A stretch of DNA of 64,000 nucleotides. It comes from VFMC01 sp050248155 (GTDB taxonomy: Bacteria; Actinomycetota; Acidimicrobiia; Acidimicrobiales; Ilumatobacteraceae). The stretch lies in assembly GCA_050248155.1 (NCBI GenBank), contig JBFWSW010000012.1:31775-95774 (forward strand), written 5' to 3'. Within the stretch, counting starts at the first letter, position 1. Each line of letters begins with the position of its first letter. Both the position numbers and the translations under genes were made by a program. Below are positions 8,455 through 16,687 of the stretch, piece by piece. The notes under the pieces were generated by a model. That model did no database searches. It had not been told where the DNA came from and was given only the letters and a program-made list of their open reading frames with translations.

Positions 8455-10025
8455 CAGTGCGCCTCGCTCTCGCCGGGTCCGGCGGCCGGGGCGTCGTCTG
8501 CCATCGATGTCACTCCAGTCATGTACGAGCCGAGGTCGGTCGGCGTCACGGTCGGCGGGAGCTCGGCGACCACGCGACCGCGCAGCATGACGAGCAGGCG
8601 GTCGGACAGGCCGATGAGCTCTTCGAGGTCGGCCGAGACCAGCAGCACGGCCAGACCGCTGGCTCGCGCGTCCCGGAGGATGTCCCAGATGATGGCCTGG
8701 GCGCCGACGTCGACGCCGCGAGTCGGGTGGGCAGCGACCAGTACCTTCGGCTCGGACATCATCTCCCGGCCGACGACGAGCTTCTGCTGGTTGCCGCCCG
8801 ACAGCGTGAACGCGGGCACCGAATGGCCCGGCGTGCGCACGTCGAACTCCTTGATGATCTCGTCGGTGCGGCGCTGCGCGCCCGCCCGATCGATCCACGG
8901 TCCCTTCGAGTACGGCGCCTGCGTCTGGTGGCCGAGCATCGCGTTCTCCCACAGGCTGAACGGCAATGTGAGCCCGTCTTTGTGGCGATCCTCCGGGATG
9001 TACCCGATGCCCTCCTCGCGGCGGCCACGGGTGGACAGTCGGGTGATGTCGCGACCGGCGAGCTCGATCCGGCCCGCCGACGGCCGCAGCCCCATGATCG
9101 CCTCGATCAGCTCGTGCTGGCCGTTGCCCTCGACGCCCGCGATGCCGAGGATCTCGCCGCGGTGGATGTCGAAGGAGATGTCGGCGAGCGCCGGGAGCGG
9201 CGGGTCGCCGACCGTGAGGTCGCGCACCGACAGCGCGACCTCGTCGGTCACGGTGCTCTCTCGGGTCTCGGGTGTCGGGAGCTCGCTGCCCACCATCATC
9301 TCGGCGAGGCTGTGAGCGGTGACCGAGCGCGGATCGTCGAGCTCGGCCACCGTCTTGCCCGCGCGGATCACCGTGATCGCGTCGGCGAACTTCAACACCT
9401 CGTCGAGCTTGTGCGAGATGAAGATCGCCGTCGCACCCTCACTGGTGAGCGACCGGAGCGAGACGAACAGCTCGTCGACCTCTTGCGGCACGAGGACGGC
9501 GGTGGGCTCGTCGAGGATGAGGATCTGCGCGCCGCGGTAGAGGACCTTCAGGATCTCGACCCGCTGCTTCTGCCCGACCCCGAGCTCGGACACCAACCGG
9601 TCGGGGTCGACGTCGAGGCCGTACTGCGCGGACAGCTCCTCGATGCGCTTGCGCGCACCGGAGATGTCGAGCCGGAACGAGTTGCCAGGCTCGTCGCCGA
9701 GCACCACGTTCTCCCAGACCGTCAGGTTGTCGGCGAGCATGAAGTGCTGGAACACCATGCCGATGCCGTGCGCGATGGCGTCACGCGGGCTCTTGAAGTG
9801 CTGCTCGACGCCCGCCACCCTGACGGTTCCCTCGTCGGGCTGGTGAGCCCCGTACAAGGTCTTCATCAGCGTGCTCTTGCCCGAGCCGTTCTCGCCGACG
9901 ATGGCGTGGATCGTGCCCTTCCGGACCGTGAGGTTCACGCCGTCGTTGGCGACCACCCCAGGGAACCTCTTGACGATGTCGCGCAGTTCGATGACGGTCG
10001 TCCCCGCCCCGATCGTGTCGAGCAT
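8454..10025 (-). CDS. nucleoside ABC transporter ATP-binding protein (tandem ATPase)
   Basis: A 523-residue protein with two ABC domains, as in sugar and nucleoside importers. Domain 1 has Walker A GENGSGKST (about 49-57), a variant signature LGVGQKQRVEI, and Walker B ILILDEPTAVL. Domain 2 begins near residue 265 with a degenerate Walker A GVEGNGQHE, a good signature LSGGNQQKLVVGRE, and a degenerate Walker B VLVAAHPTRGVD. One competent and one degenerate nucleotide site is normal for this family. It is separated from the binding-protein gene by a 117-nt gap holding a strong terminator, so ATPase and permeases should be made at lower levels than the lipoprotein. Confidence 0.9.
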   Translation of the reverse strand: MLDTIGAGTTVIELRDIVKRFPGVVANDGVNLTVRKGTIHAIVGENGSGKSTLMKTLYGAHQPDEGTVRVAGVEQHFKSPRDAIAHGIGMVFQHFMLADNLTVWENVVLGDEPGNSFRLDISGARKRIEELSAQYGLDVDPDRLVSELGVGQKQRVEILKVLYRGAQILILDEPTAVLVPQEVDELFVSLRSLTSEGATAIFISHKLDEVLKFADAITVIRAGKTVAELDDPRSVTAHSLAEMMVGSELPTPETRESTVTDEVALSVRDLTVGDPPLPALADISFDIHRGEILGIAGVEGNGQHELIEAIMGLRPSAGRIELAGRDITRLSTRGRREEGIGYIPEDRHKDGLTLPFSLWENAMLGHQTQAPYSKGPWIDRAGAQRRTDEIIKEFDVRTPGHSVPAFTLSGGNQQKLVVGREMMSEPKVLVAAHPTRGVDVGAQAIIWDILRDARASGLAVLLVSADLEELIGLSDRLLVMLRGRVVAELPPTVTPTDLGSYMTGVTSMADDAPAAGPGESEAH

Positions 10026-10085
10026 GTCGAGTGTCTAGCTCATCCGAGCAGCCCCGTCGTACATCGCCGTGGCCCCGAAAAGCAG

Positions 10086-10116
10086 CAGTGCCGCCCGGCT
10101 GAACCGGGCGGCACTG
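10086..10116 (-). terminator. intrinsic terminator/attenuator after the BMP lipoprotein gene
   Basis: A perfect 13-bp stem, CAGTGCCGCCCGG (10086-10098) with CCGGGCGGCACTG (10104-10116), closes a 5-nt loop. In the minus-strand transcript it is followed by a short U-rich run (CTGCTTTTCGG). It lies 26 nt past the lipoprotein stop and 60 nt before the ATPase start. It fits partial termination that gives excess binding protein over transporter. Confidence 0.85.
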
Positions 10117-10142
10117 CACATCGGACCGGAGCCCGAGTCAGA

Positions 10143-11300
10143 TCAGGAAGTCGCGGACGGGACCGTGATGGTGCCGTCGATGATCTGCTGCGCGAACTCG
10201 TCGATCTGATCGGCGATGTCGTCGACGAAGCCACCCGACTTCGAGTAGCCGACGCCGTCGCTCTCGAGGTTGAACACCTGCACGCCGGCGGTGAACGTTC
10301 CCTCGCTGAAGGCCTTGATCGTCTCGTACACCGCGACGTCGACCTTCTTCAGCATCGAGGTCAGGATGTAGGGCTGCAGGTCGGGCTCGACCAGGTTGTA
10401 CTGGTCGCTGTCGACGCCGATCGCCCACACTTCACCGGGTGCGCCGGCGTCCTTCGCTGCCTCGAACGCACCGAGACCCGAACCGCCTGCGGCCGAGTAG
10501 ACCACGTCGGCACCGTCGGCGTACATCGCCGCGGCGATCTCCTTGCCCTTGGTGGGGTCGTTGAAGCCCGAGAAGTCCGGCGGCTGCGAGATGTACTGGA
10601 CCGTCACCTCGGCATCGGGGTTCGCGGCCTGCACACCGGCGGTGAACCCGACCTCGAAGTTCTTGATGAGGTCGTTCTCGACACCACCGATGAAGCCGAC
10701 CTTGTTGCTCTGGGTCTTGAGCCCGGCTGCGACGCCGACGAGGAACGAGCCCTCGTTCTCGGCGAACACCAACGACGCCACGTTCGGCGCGTCGATGACG
10801 GAGTCGATGATGGCGAAGTTCGTGTCGGGGTTCTCGGCGGCGCCCGCGGTGAGCGCGTCGCCCCACAGGAAGCCGACGCCGATCACGAGCTCGTTGCCGT
10901 CGTCGATGACGAGGTTCATCCGCTCGGCACGGTCGCCGTCGCCGGTGGGCGTCGATTCGGTCGGCTTGACGCCGAACTCGGCCACGGCCTTCTCGAGCCC
11001 CGCTGCAGCGGCGTCGTTGAAGGACTTGTCGCCGCGGCCGGTGACGTCGTAGAGCAGGGCGACAGGAGCGCCCTCGGCCGGGGCCTCGCCCGTGGTGCCG
11101 GGAGCCTCGGACGTGCCGGGAGCTCCCGTGGTCGCCGGAGCCTCCGTCGTGGCCGGAGCCTCGGTGGTGGCCGGAGCGGCCGTGGTCGCCGGCGCCTCGG
11201 TCGTTGCCGCGCTGTCGTCGTCGTCGTCGCCACCACAGGCGGCCACGAACAACAAGGACGCGGCGATGGCCAACGCGCCGAAGCGCTTGGTGCTACGCAT
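10143..11300 (-). CDS. BMP-family (basic membrane protein) nucleoside-binding lipoprotein
   Basis: A 385-residue substrate-binding lipoprotein. The signal peptide ends in a lipobox (LLFVAAC, acylated Cys near 22). A low-complexity linker of about 55 residues, rich in TTEAPATT units, leads to a PBP1-fold domain. That domain starts with ALLYDVTGRGDKSFND, the BMP/Med hallmark. BMP proteins bind purine nucleosides or similar ligands for ABC import. The start ATG has GGGGGAG about 6 nt upstream. The hydrophilic linker probably spans the thick cell wall. It is the first gene of the importer operon and diverges from the SGNH hydrolase gene across a 120-nt gap. Confidence 0.92.
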   Translation of the reverse strand: MRSTKRFGALAIAASLLFVAACGGDDDDDSAATTEAPATTAAPATTEAPATTEAPATTGAPGTSEAPGTTGEAPAEGAPVALLYDVTGRGDKSFNDAAAAGLEKAVAEFGVKPTESTPTGDGDRAERMNLVIDDGNELVIGVGFLWGDALTAGAAENPDTNFAIIDSVIDAPNVASLVFAENEGSFLVGVAAGLKTQSNKVGFIGGVENDLIKNFEVGFTAGVQAANPDAEVTVQYISQPPDFSGFNDPTKGKEIAAAMYADGADVVYSAAGGSGLGAFEAAKDAGAPGEVWAIGVDSDQYNLVEPDLQPYILTSMLKKVDVAVYETIKAFSEGTFTAGVQVFNLESDGVGYSKSGGFVDDIADQIDEFAQQIIDGTITVPSATS

Positions 11301-11420
11301 GCATCTCCCCCTTGGAGTGTGATGTGTTTGTGGGATTGATATCCGGGGTGTCGATGCTAGCCGGTAGATCGGTGTCCCCCGCCGCGTGTTCATCTGCCCG
11401 TAGCATTGTTGCGATCCACG

Positions 11421-12446
11421 ATGTCCAGGTCCGATCCACCCCGGCGACCCGCACCGCCTCGCACGACGCCCCCTCGCCGGCGGGTGAGCCGGGAGCGCTA
11501 CATGATGCGGCGCATCGGCGCCCTCGTGCTGCTGGTCGCGCTCGGCGGCCTGATCGCCAAGGTCGGAGGTGCCCTGTTCGGTGCCGACGACACAGAGGCC
11601 GGTGGCGTCGACCCCGCTGAGACGACGGTGGGCTCGTCGCCGATCGAGCTCCTCGACGACGCCGGGACCACGATCGCAGGCGGCAGCGTCGAGCCGGGTG
11701 ACACCGCCGGCACGCAGGTACCGGGCGACACGACCCCGGCCACCGTCGACACCTCTCCCCATGTGCCAACAGCGGCAGAGCCGGCGGTGGTGCTGATCGC
11801 CGGCGACAGCGACGCCGGGACGTTCGGCCCGTACCTCGACACGCTGCTCGACGACACCGGTGTCGTGCAGACCACCCTCGACTACAAGGTGTCCACCGGC
11901 CTGGCTCGTCCCGACCAGGTCGACTGGCCCGCTCGGTTCCGCCAGATCATCCCCGAGATCGATCCCGACATCGTCGTCGTCACCTTCGGCGGCAACGACG
12001 CGCAGGGCCTGTCCGAGGTCGGCGGCAACTTCGTCGTCATGCAACCGACCGGCGAACCGGGGGGCGATCAGGAGTGGCGTGCCGAGTACGGCAAGCGGGT
12101 CGGCGAGGTCATGGACTACCTGTCGTCGGAAGGCCGCACGCTCGTCTGGGTCGGCATCCCGAACGACGACAACCCCGACGTCACGGCGCGGATGAAGGTG
12201 CAGGACGAGGTCGTGCGCGCGGAGGTGGCCAAGCGGCCGCAGGTGATGTTCGTCGACACGTGGAAGCGCTTCTCCGGGCGCGACGGCAACTGGGCCGAGT
12301 ACGTGATCGATCCCCGCGACGGCCAGGGCAAGGACGTCCGGGCCGACGACGGCTTCCACCTCAACGTCGCCGGCGCCGAGATCCTCGCGCTCGACATCGC
12401 CGAGATCGTTCGTCAAGAGCTCGTCAACCGCGGCGCAGCCATCTGA
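11421..12446 (+). CDS. secreted or membrane-anchored SGNH hydrolase-like protein (DUF459 type)
   Basis: A 341-residue protein. It has a basic Arg/Pro-rich N-terminus, a single hydrophobic segment (about residues 30-50), a Thr/Ser/Gly-rich linker, then an SGNH-like domain from about residue 120. Motifs: block I IAGDSDAGTFGP, where the nucleophilic Ser of GDS is kept; block III TFGGNDAQG; and block V DGFHLNVAG with the Asp and His of the triad. DUF459/OAP-type SGNH proteins are linked to cell-envelope polysaccharide acyl groups; the substrate here is unknown. The start is uncertain: the ATG at 11421 was preferred to an upstream TTG at 11406. It diverges from the BMP operon. Confidence 0.75.
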   Translation: MSRSDPPRRPAPPRTTPPRRRVSRERYMMRRIGALVLLVALGGLIAKVGGALFGADDTEAGGVDPAETTVGSSPIELLDDAGTTIAGGSVEPGDTAGTQVPGDTTPATVDTSPHVPTAAEPAVVLIAGDSDAGTFGPYLDTLLDDTGVVQTTLDYKVSTGLARPDQVDWPARFRQIIPEIDPDIVVVTFGGNDAQGLSEVGGNFVVMQPTGEPGGDQEWRAEYGKRVGEVMDYLSSEGRTLVWVGIPNDDNPDVTARMKVQDEVVRAEVAKRPQVMFVDTWKRFSGRDGNWAEYVIDPRDGQGKDVRADDGFHLNVAGAEILALDIAEIVRQELVNRGAAI

Positions 12447-12550
12447 TCGACGGTTGATCGAGCGGCGGGAAGCCCCTGCTCGGTAGGCCGTTCGGCCCAA
12501 TGCGCGGCGAGAAGCCACACCACCCCTCGTGGTCGGCGTACCGTTGGGCC

Positions 12551-13132
12551 GTGGCAGTGCGAGCAGCGGCATCCACCATGCTGACGGGTTCGACGGTCCT
12601 GAAGCGGGCAATGGTGGTCGCCGCGCTCGCACTGCCCATCGTCATCGCCCCCCGTGTCGCCGGTGCGGCACCCGTTCCCGCCGTGACGTGCGCGTCGGAG
12701 GAATGGGTGTGGGCGGGCACAGCGTCGCTCGAGGCGACGGCAGCGGAGTTCGACACGGGCCTGATCGTCCCCGTCGTCATCGGGACGACGCTCACCGTGA
12801 CCGGCGTGTCGGCCGACGGCCTCGACAGCACCGGGCACGCTCGGCCGATGACCGTGCTGGTCGGAGGCACCGCCGCGACCTCCGGCGCGACGGTCCCGGG
12901 CGGACGCGTCGTGGTCGCCGGCGACGGACGAGCGGCCCAGCTGACCGGGGTGACAGTCGTGCTCGATCGGTGCGCGGAGGTCCAGTCCGCCGCGCCCGAC
13001 GAGTCCGGCGCCGGGGCGCCGGACCTTCCCAACACCGGTGCCCGGCCCGATGCCACCTCGCTCGTCGGCGTCGCTGCCATCGCCGTGGGCACGGCGCTGA
13101 TCGTCGCCGGGCGCCGCCGCCCCGCGGCCTGA
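12551..13132 (+). CDS. LPXTG-type cell-wall-anchored protein
   Basis: A 193-residue secreted protein. A signal peptide (basic VLKRA, then MVVAALALPIVIAP..AGA) is followed by about 110 residues of beta-rich sequence with two Cys. Then comes LPNTG (about 159-163), a hydrophobic helix and a short basic tail (GRRRPAA). This is the complete sortase sorting signal, so the protein is probably linked to peptidoglycan by a sortase encoded elsewhere. The ectodomain is not recognised. The start may be the GTG at 12551 or the ATG at 12578; both keep the signal peptide. Convergent with the enoyl-CoA hydratase gene. Confidence 0.75.
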   Translation: MAVRAAASTMLTGSTVLKRAMVVAALALPIVIAPRVAGAAPVPAVTCASEEWVWAGTASLEATAAEFDTGLIVPVVIGTTLTVTGVSADGLDSTGHARPMTVLVGGTAATSGATVPGGRVVVAGDGRAAQLTGVTVVLDRCAEVQSAAPDESGAGAPDLPNTGARPDATSLVGVAAIAVGTALIVAGRRRPAA

Positions 13133-13139
13133 CGAACCT

Positions 13140-13254
13140 CGAATCAGGGCACCCGGCGCCCGACACGGCCGTGTGCTGACCTGATTCGGGCGAGGCACCG
13201 CCGAATGCGGGCAGGAGAGGCCCGACGTGCGCCCGTGGCGCCCGCTTCTGCCCG
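13140..13254. terminator. pair of inverted repeats between convergent genes
   Basis: CGAATCAGG (13140-13148) pairs with CCTGATTCG (13180-13188), enclosing a further palindrome ACACGGCCGTGT. A second arm pair, CGGGCAGGAG (13208-13217) with CTTCTGCCCG (13245-13254), has one mismatch. Both lie in the 145-nt gap between convergent stops and probably terminate both strands. No U-tract is evident. Confidence 0.45.
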
Positions 13255-13277
13255 GAGCGGGCGCCGACCGCGACCCG

Positions 13278-14054
13278 CTACTGCTGCCGCCCGCGCGCCT
13301 GGATGGCGGCTCGCCGCTCGGCGACCTTGGACGGGTCGAACATCTCGGTGAACCAGCGGCGCGCGTCGCGGGCCTCGATCGCCCACCCGTCGCTCTCGGC
13401 GGTGATCTCGGCATACGTCCGCCGTATCTGGCGCACGCCGGCCTGATCGTTGCCGATGATGTCGAGCGCCAGCCGGCGCGTGAACGGCATCAGCTCGTCG
13501 TGGGCGACGACGTGGTTGACGAGCCCCCACTCGAGCGCCTCCGTCGCGCTGAGGAAGTTGCCGGTGAAGCTCATCTCGCGGGCCCGGCGGACACCGATCG
13601 CCTGTGGCAGCAACACGGTGAGGCCCCAGCCGGGCATGACCCCGACGCGGCTGTGCGTGTCGCCGAACTTGGCCTCGGTCGACGCCACGAGGAAGTCGCA
13701 GTTGAGCGCGAGCTCGAACCCGCCCGTGATCGCGACCCCGTTGATCGCTCCGATGACCGGCTTGGACATGAACGGGAACGGGCCGCGATCGCGCTCGGCG
13801 CCGGCATCAGGTCCGACCTCGCCGCGGACGAGGCGATCCTGGCGCGATCCGAGCTCTTTCAAGTCGAGCCCGGCGCAGAACGCGGGATCTGCGCCGGTGA
13901 GGATGATGACGTCGACGTCGTCGCGCTCGTCGGCCTCGCGCATCAGCTCGGGCAGCAGGGCGCGGAGCTCGGTCGACATCGCGTTGCGCGCCTCGGGACG
14001 GTTGAGCGTGACGGTGGCGATGCGATCGCTCACCTCGAGCAGGACGACGGACAT
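13278..14054 (-). CDS. enoyl-CoA hydratase/isomerase family protein
   Basis: A 258-residue crotonase-fold protein, normal length. The N-terminal ATVTLNRPEARNAMS block, oxyanion-hole region PAFCAGLDLKEL and second oxyanion Gly in GAINGVAITGGFELALNCDF are clear. Of the two catalytic glutamates of classical crotonase, the first position is Glu (GGFELAL). The second is Gly-like in SRVGVMPGWG, so hydration activity is uncertain; isomerase, hydrolase or another crotonase chemistry is possible. The ATG at 14054 gives MSVVLLEV. A short unknown gene lies upstream on the same strand with a 56-nt gap. Confidence 0.85.
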   Translation of the reverse strand: MSVVLLEVSDRIATVTLNRPEARNAMSTELRALLPELMREADERDDVDVIILTGADPAFCAGLDLKELGSRQDRLVRGEVGPDAGAERDRGPFPFMSKPVIGAINGVAITGGFELALNCDFLVASTEAKFGDTHSRVGVMPGWGLTVLLPQAIGVRRAREMSFTGNFLSATEALEWGLVNHVVAHDELMPFTRRLALDIIGNDQAGVRQIRRTYAEITAESDGWAIEARDARRWFTEMFDPSKVAERRAAIQARGRQQ

Positions 14055-14110
14055 GCCCGCGATGCTCGCGCACCGGGTCGACCACGGGTGCAGCCGGCGG
14101 CCCGGTCCTC

Positions 14111-14743
14111 TCAGTCGCCGGTGTCCTCAGCGGGCAGGAAGCCCAACTTCAGGTCGCCCAGCTTGACGAGGGTCGCCGCGATCCAACCTCCGAGCGCGCC
14201 GAAGTGCTCGTCGAGCAACGTGCTGGCCCCGTCGGCGAGGGTCTGCTCGGCCAGCTCGTACAGGCCCTCGTATGTGACCTCGAGCGCGTACGCGGCGGCC
14301 GCCGCCTCACCTCCGGCACCTGCGTCGGCGCTGTCGGCATAGGTGATCTCGACCGTCGTGCCGGCCCGCTCGAGCCGCCCGTCCCCGATGAGCGGACTCG
14401 TCTCGGTGGCGATGTCGGCGACGATCCCGGGAGCGGGTTGCTGATCGAGGCGCTGGACCCGGAACACGATCTCGATCTCGATCGCCGGCAGTTGATCGAG
14501 CACCTCGTCGACGTACCACCGGCGGTACGACGTCTGGCTCCACGTCGGCCAGTCGAACGTGACGTGCGCGACGACTCGAGGCGGCTGGCCCTCGCCGGGC
14601 AATCCGTAGCTCGTCTCCCAGCTGAGATCGCCCAGCAGCACGTCGACCTGGAAGTGCTCGTCGAAGGCCTGCCGCTCGAGGAACGCGGACTCGAAGGCGT
14701 CGCGGAGCGCGCCGATGGCGTCGGTGAACACGTGGTCGAGCAC
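14111..14743 (-). CDS. conserved hypothetical protein
   Basis: A 210-residue soluble, acidic protein starting at a GTG (LDHVFTDAIGAL). It is not recognised as a named family. It has no signal peptide or membrane segment. The central part reads as alternating beta strands (VDVLLGDLSWETSYGL, VVAHVTFDWPTWSQTSYRRW, IEIEIVFRVQRL), followed by an Ala-rich region and a C-terminal helix. It lies between two enoyl-CoA hydratase-like genes, 56 nt on either side, and diverges from the second. Nothing more can be said of its function. Confidence 0.6.
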   Translation of the reverse strand: MLDHVFTDAIGALRDAFESAFLERQAFDEHFQVDVLLGDLSWETSYGLPGEGQPPRVVAHVTFDWPTWSQTSYRRWYVDEVLDQLPAIEIEIVFRVQRLDQQPAPGIVADIATETSPLIGDGRLERAGTTVEITYADSADAGAGGEAAAAAYALEVTYEGLYELAEQTLADGASTLLDEHFGALGGWIAATLVKLGDLKLGFLPAEDTGD

Positions 14744-14799
14744 GGCTCGACGCTAGTCGTCATGCGGAACGAGCCAGCCGACGATGTCAGAATCGAGAC

Positions 14800-15576
14800 A
14801 TGCCCCTCGTGCTCACCGAGATCACCCCGACTGCCGACGGCGCGGGCGCCGTGGCGACCCTCACCCTCAACAACCCCGACGAGCGCAACACGCTGACCGC
14901 GCCGATGGTCACCGAGATCGTCGCGGCCATGGACGCGATCGAGGCCGACGAACGGGTCGGCGCGGTCATCGTCACCGGTGCACCGCCCGCGTTCTGCGCT
15001 GGCGCCAACCTCGGCAACCTCGCGACGTCGAGCTCGGACAGCCTCGGCTCGATCTACGAGGGGTTCCTGCGCATCGCCCGGAGCCCGCTCCCCACGCTCG
15101 CCGCCGTCAACGGTGCAGCGGTGGGCGCAGGGATGAACCTCGCGCTCGGTTGCGACGTCCGCCTTGCCGGTCGCCGGGCGAAGTTCGACACCCGGTTCTT
15201 GCAGATCGGCATCCACCCGGGCGGCGGCCACACCTGGATGCTGCGGCGCATCGTCGGGCCGCAGGCGACCTTCGCCGGCGTCGTGTTCGGTGAGGTCATG
15301 GACGGTGCCGAGGCCGAGCGCGTCGGCCTGGTCCACCGGTGCGTCGACGACGACTCCCTGCTCGCCGCCGCGCACGAGATGGCCGCCCGGGCGGCCGCCG
15401 CGCCACGCGAGCTGGTGATCGAGGTGAAGAAGACGATCCAGGCGATGGCCGACGTCGACACGCATCCGGACGCCGTGGCGCGCGAGCTCGATCCGCAGCT
15501 GTGGAGCACACGCCAGCCGTGGTTCGCCGAGCGCATCGCCGCGCTCCAGGCGAAGATCTCGTCGAAGTCCCGCTGA
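14800..15576 (+). CDS. enoyl-CoA hydratase/isomerase family protein
   Basis: A 258-residue crotonase-family protein. The blocks are VATLTLNNPDERNTLT, PAFCAGANLGNL (first oxyanion element), AVNGAAVGAGMNLALGCD (second), then RFLQIGIHPGGGHTW. At the first catalytic Glu position of true hydratases there is Met (AGMNLAL). The second position is Gly. It therefore lacks both classical glutamates and may be an isomerase-like or non-hydratase crotonase. The ATG at 14800 is 56 nt from the divergent hypothetical gene. It is distinct from, and not a recent duplicate of, the hydratase-like gene at 13278-14054. Confidence 0.83.
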   Translation: MPLVLTEITPTADGAGAVATLTLNNPDERNTLTAPMVTEIVAAMDAIEADERVGAVIVTGAPPAFCAGANLGNLATSSSDSLGSIYEGFLRIARSPLPTLAAVNGAAVGAGMNLALGCDVRLAGRRAKFDTRFLQIGIHPGGGHTWMLRRIVGPQATFAGVVFGEVMDGAEAERVGLVHRCVDDDSLLAAAHEMAARAAAAPRELVIEVKKTIQAMADVDTHPDAVARELDPQLWSTRQPWFAERIAALQAKISSKSR

Positions 15577-15736
15577 CGTCGGCCCTGGTCAGCGCCGAGT
15601 GGTCGACGAAGCGCGCAGAAAAGTTACGAAAGACACCTACCGGAGGGCTGCCGCCTGCGCGTAGCGTTTGCTCACGGGAAGCTCACACAGCCCGTACGTA
15701 CCGAGAATCGAACATCGTTCACATCGGAGGTACCAG

Positions 15737-16048
15737 ATGAGCCAGCGCCATCGCAGCGTCGAGGCGGCACCGCCGCCGAAGATGGATCTGCGGGCACACG
15801 CCCACAACGAGCGGCACCGCATCAACAGCGAGCTGCAAGCCGTTGCCAGCCAGGTGAGCGCCGGGTTCGAACCCGACGACTGCCACGAGCCAGGTCGGGC
15901 GTGGGTGCCGATGCACCACCACGACAGCGAACGGGCGAAGTCGCAGGCCGCGAAGTCCGGCAAGCGACACTGGAAGATGAAGATGTGGAAGCGCCGGACC
16001 ACGCTGCGGCGTGCTCGGGCGCAGGCGATGCGACTCGCCGGAGAATGA
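15737..16048 (+). CDS. small basic hypothetical protein
   Basis: A 103-residue protein with a strong ribosome-binding site (GGAGG at 15726-15730, 6 nt before the ATG), which supports it as a real gene. It is rich in Arg, Lys and His, with a basic C-terminus (KMKMWKRRTTLRRARAQAM). No membrane segment or known motif is seen. The basic tail could bind nucleic acid; this is inference. About 160 nt of untranslated sequence precede it. Its TGA abuts the stop of the convergent acetyltransferase gene. Confidence 0.65.
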   Translation: MSQRHRSVEAAPPPKMDLRAHAHNERHRINSELQAVASQVSAGFEPDDCHEPGRAWVPMHHHDSERAKSQAAKSGKRHWKMKMWKRRTTLRRARAQAMRLAGE

Positions 16049-16687
16049 TCAGCTGATCCAGGCCGACGTCAGGTCGTGGCGGCGCTGCTGCCACTCCTCG
16101 GTCGTGATCGCGAATCGCATGTGGTCCTCCCATGCGCCGTTGATCTCGAGGTAGCGCAGCGCCACCCCTTCCTCACGGAGCTCGAGCTTCTCCATCACGC
16201 GCCGGCTGTTGGTGTTGCGCGGCACGATGCAGATCTCGAGGCGGTGCAGGTGCAGCTCGTCGAAGGCGAACCGGCACAAGACGACGACGCCCTCGGCGAT
16301 GTAGCCGTTGCCGGCACGGGCGCGGTCGATCCAGTACCCGACCGTGCCGGATTGCAGCGCGCCCCGGATGACGTTGTTGAGGTTGATCTCACCGGCGAAC
16401 GCCTGATCGACGAACACACCGAACCCGAACGCCGTCCCCGCCTGTCGTTCGCGGTCGCGTGCGGCACAGCGCGACGCGAACGCGTCGCGTGACCGGGTGG
16501 GGTCGGCTGCTCGAGCGGCTCGCGTCGGCTCCCACGGCACCAGCCACCGCTCGTTGCGGACCCGCACCTCGCTGAACGCGTCGAAGTCGCCGACCGCGAG
16601 CGGGCGCATCATGACCCGCTTGCCGTACAGGCGCAGCCCGCTGAGCGATGGCATCGACGGATGGCCGAACGGCGACGACGAGCTCAC
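16049..16687 (-). CDS. GNAT acetyltransferase, RimJ/RimL type
   Basis: A 212-residue Acetyltransf_3-type GNAT, as in ribosomal-protein N-acetyltransferases. Visible family blocks are GKRVMMRPLAVGDFDAF, the acyl-CoA-binding segment around RARAGNGYIAEGVVVLCRF (variant of Q/RxxGxG/A), and HRLEICIVPRNTNSRRVMEKL. The start is the GTG at 16687, fixed by a GTGA overlap with the preceding Ppx-like gene. Context with DUF501 and Ppx-like genes suggests an operon of three. The target protein is unknown. Confidence 0.85.
   Translation of the reverse strand: MSSSSPFGHPSMPSLSGLRLYGKRVMMRPLAVGDFDAFSEVRVRNERWLVPWEPTRAARAADPTRSRDAFASRCAARDRERQAGTAFGFGVFVDQAFAGEINLNNVIRGALQSGTVGYWIDRARAGNGYIAEGVVVLCRFAFDELHLHRLEICIVPRNTNSRRVMEKLELREEGVALRYLEINGAWEDHMRFAITTEEWQQRRHDLTSAWIS

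Noticed and set aside
10143..12632. Extended BMP protein starting near 12632
   Set aside because: The extension is antisense to the SGNH hydrolase gene. The ATG at 11300 has a strong ribosome-binding site and is followed by a lipoprotein signal.
16046..16058. GATCAGCTGATC palindrome at the convergent stops as an operator
   Set aside because: It lies over two stop codons at the 3' ends of both genes, so an operator role is unlikely; it may be chance.
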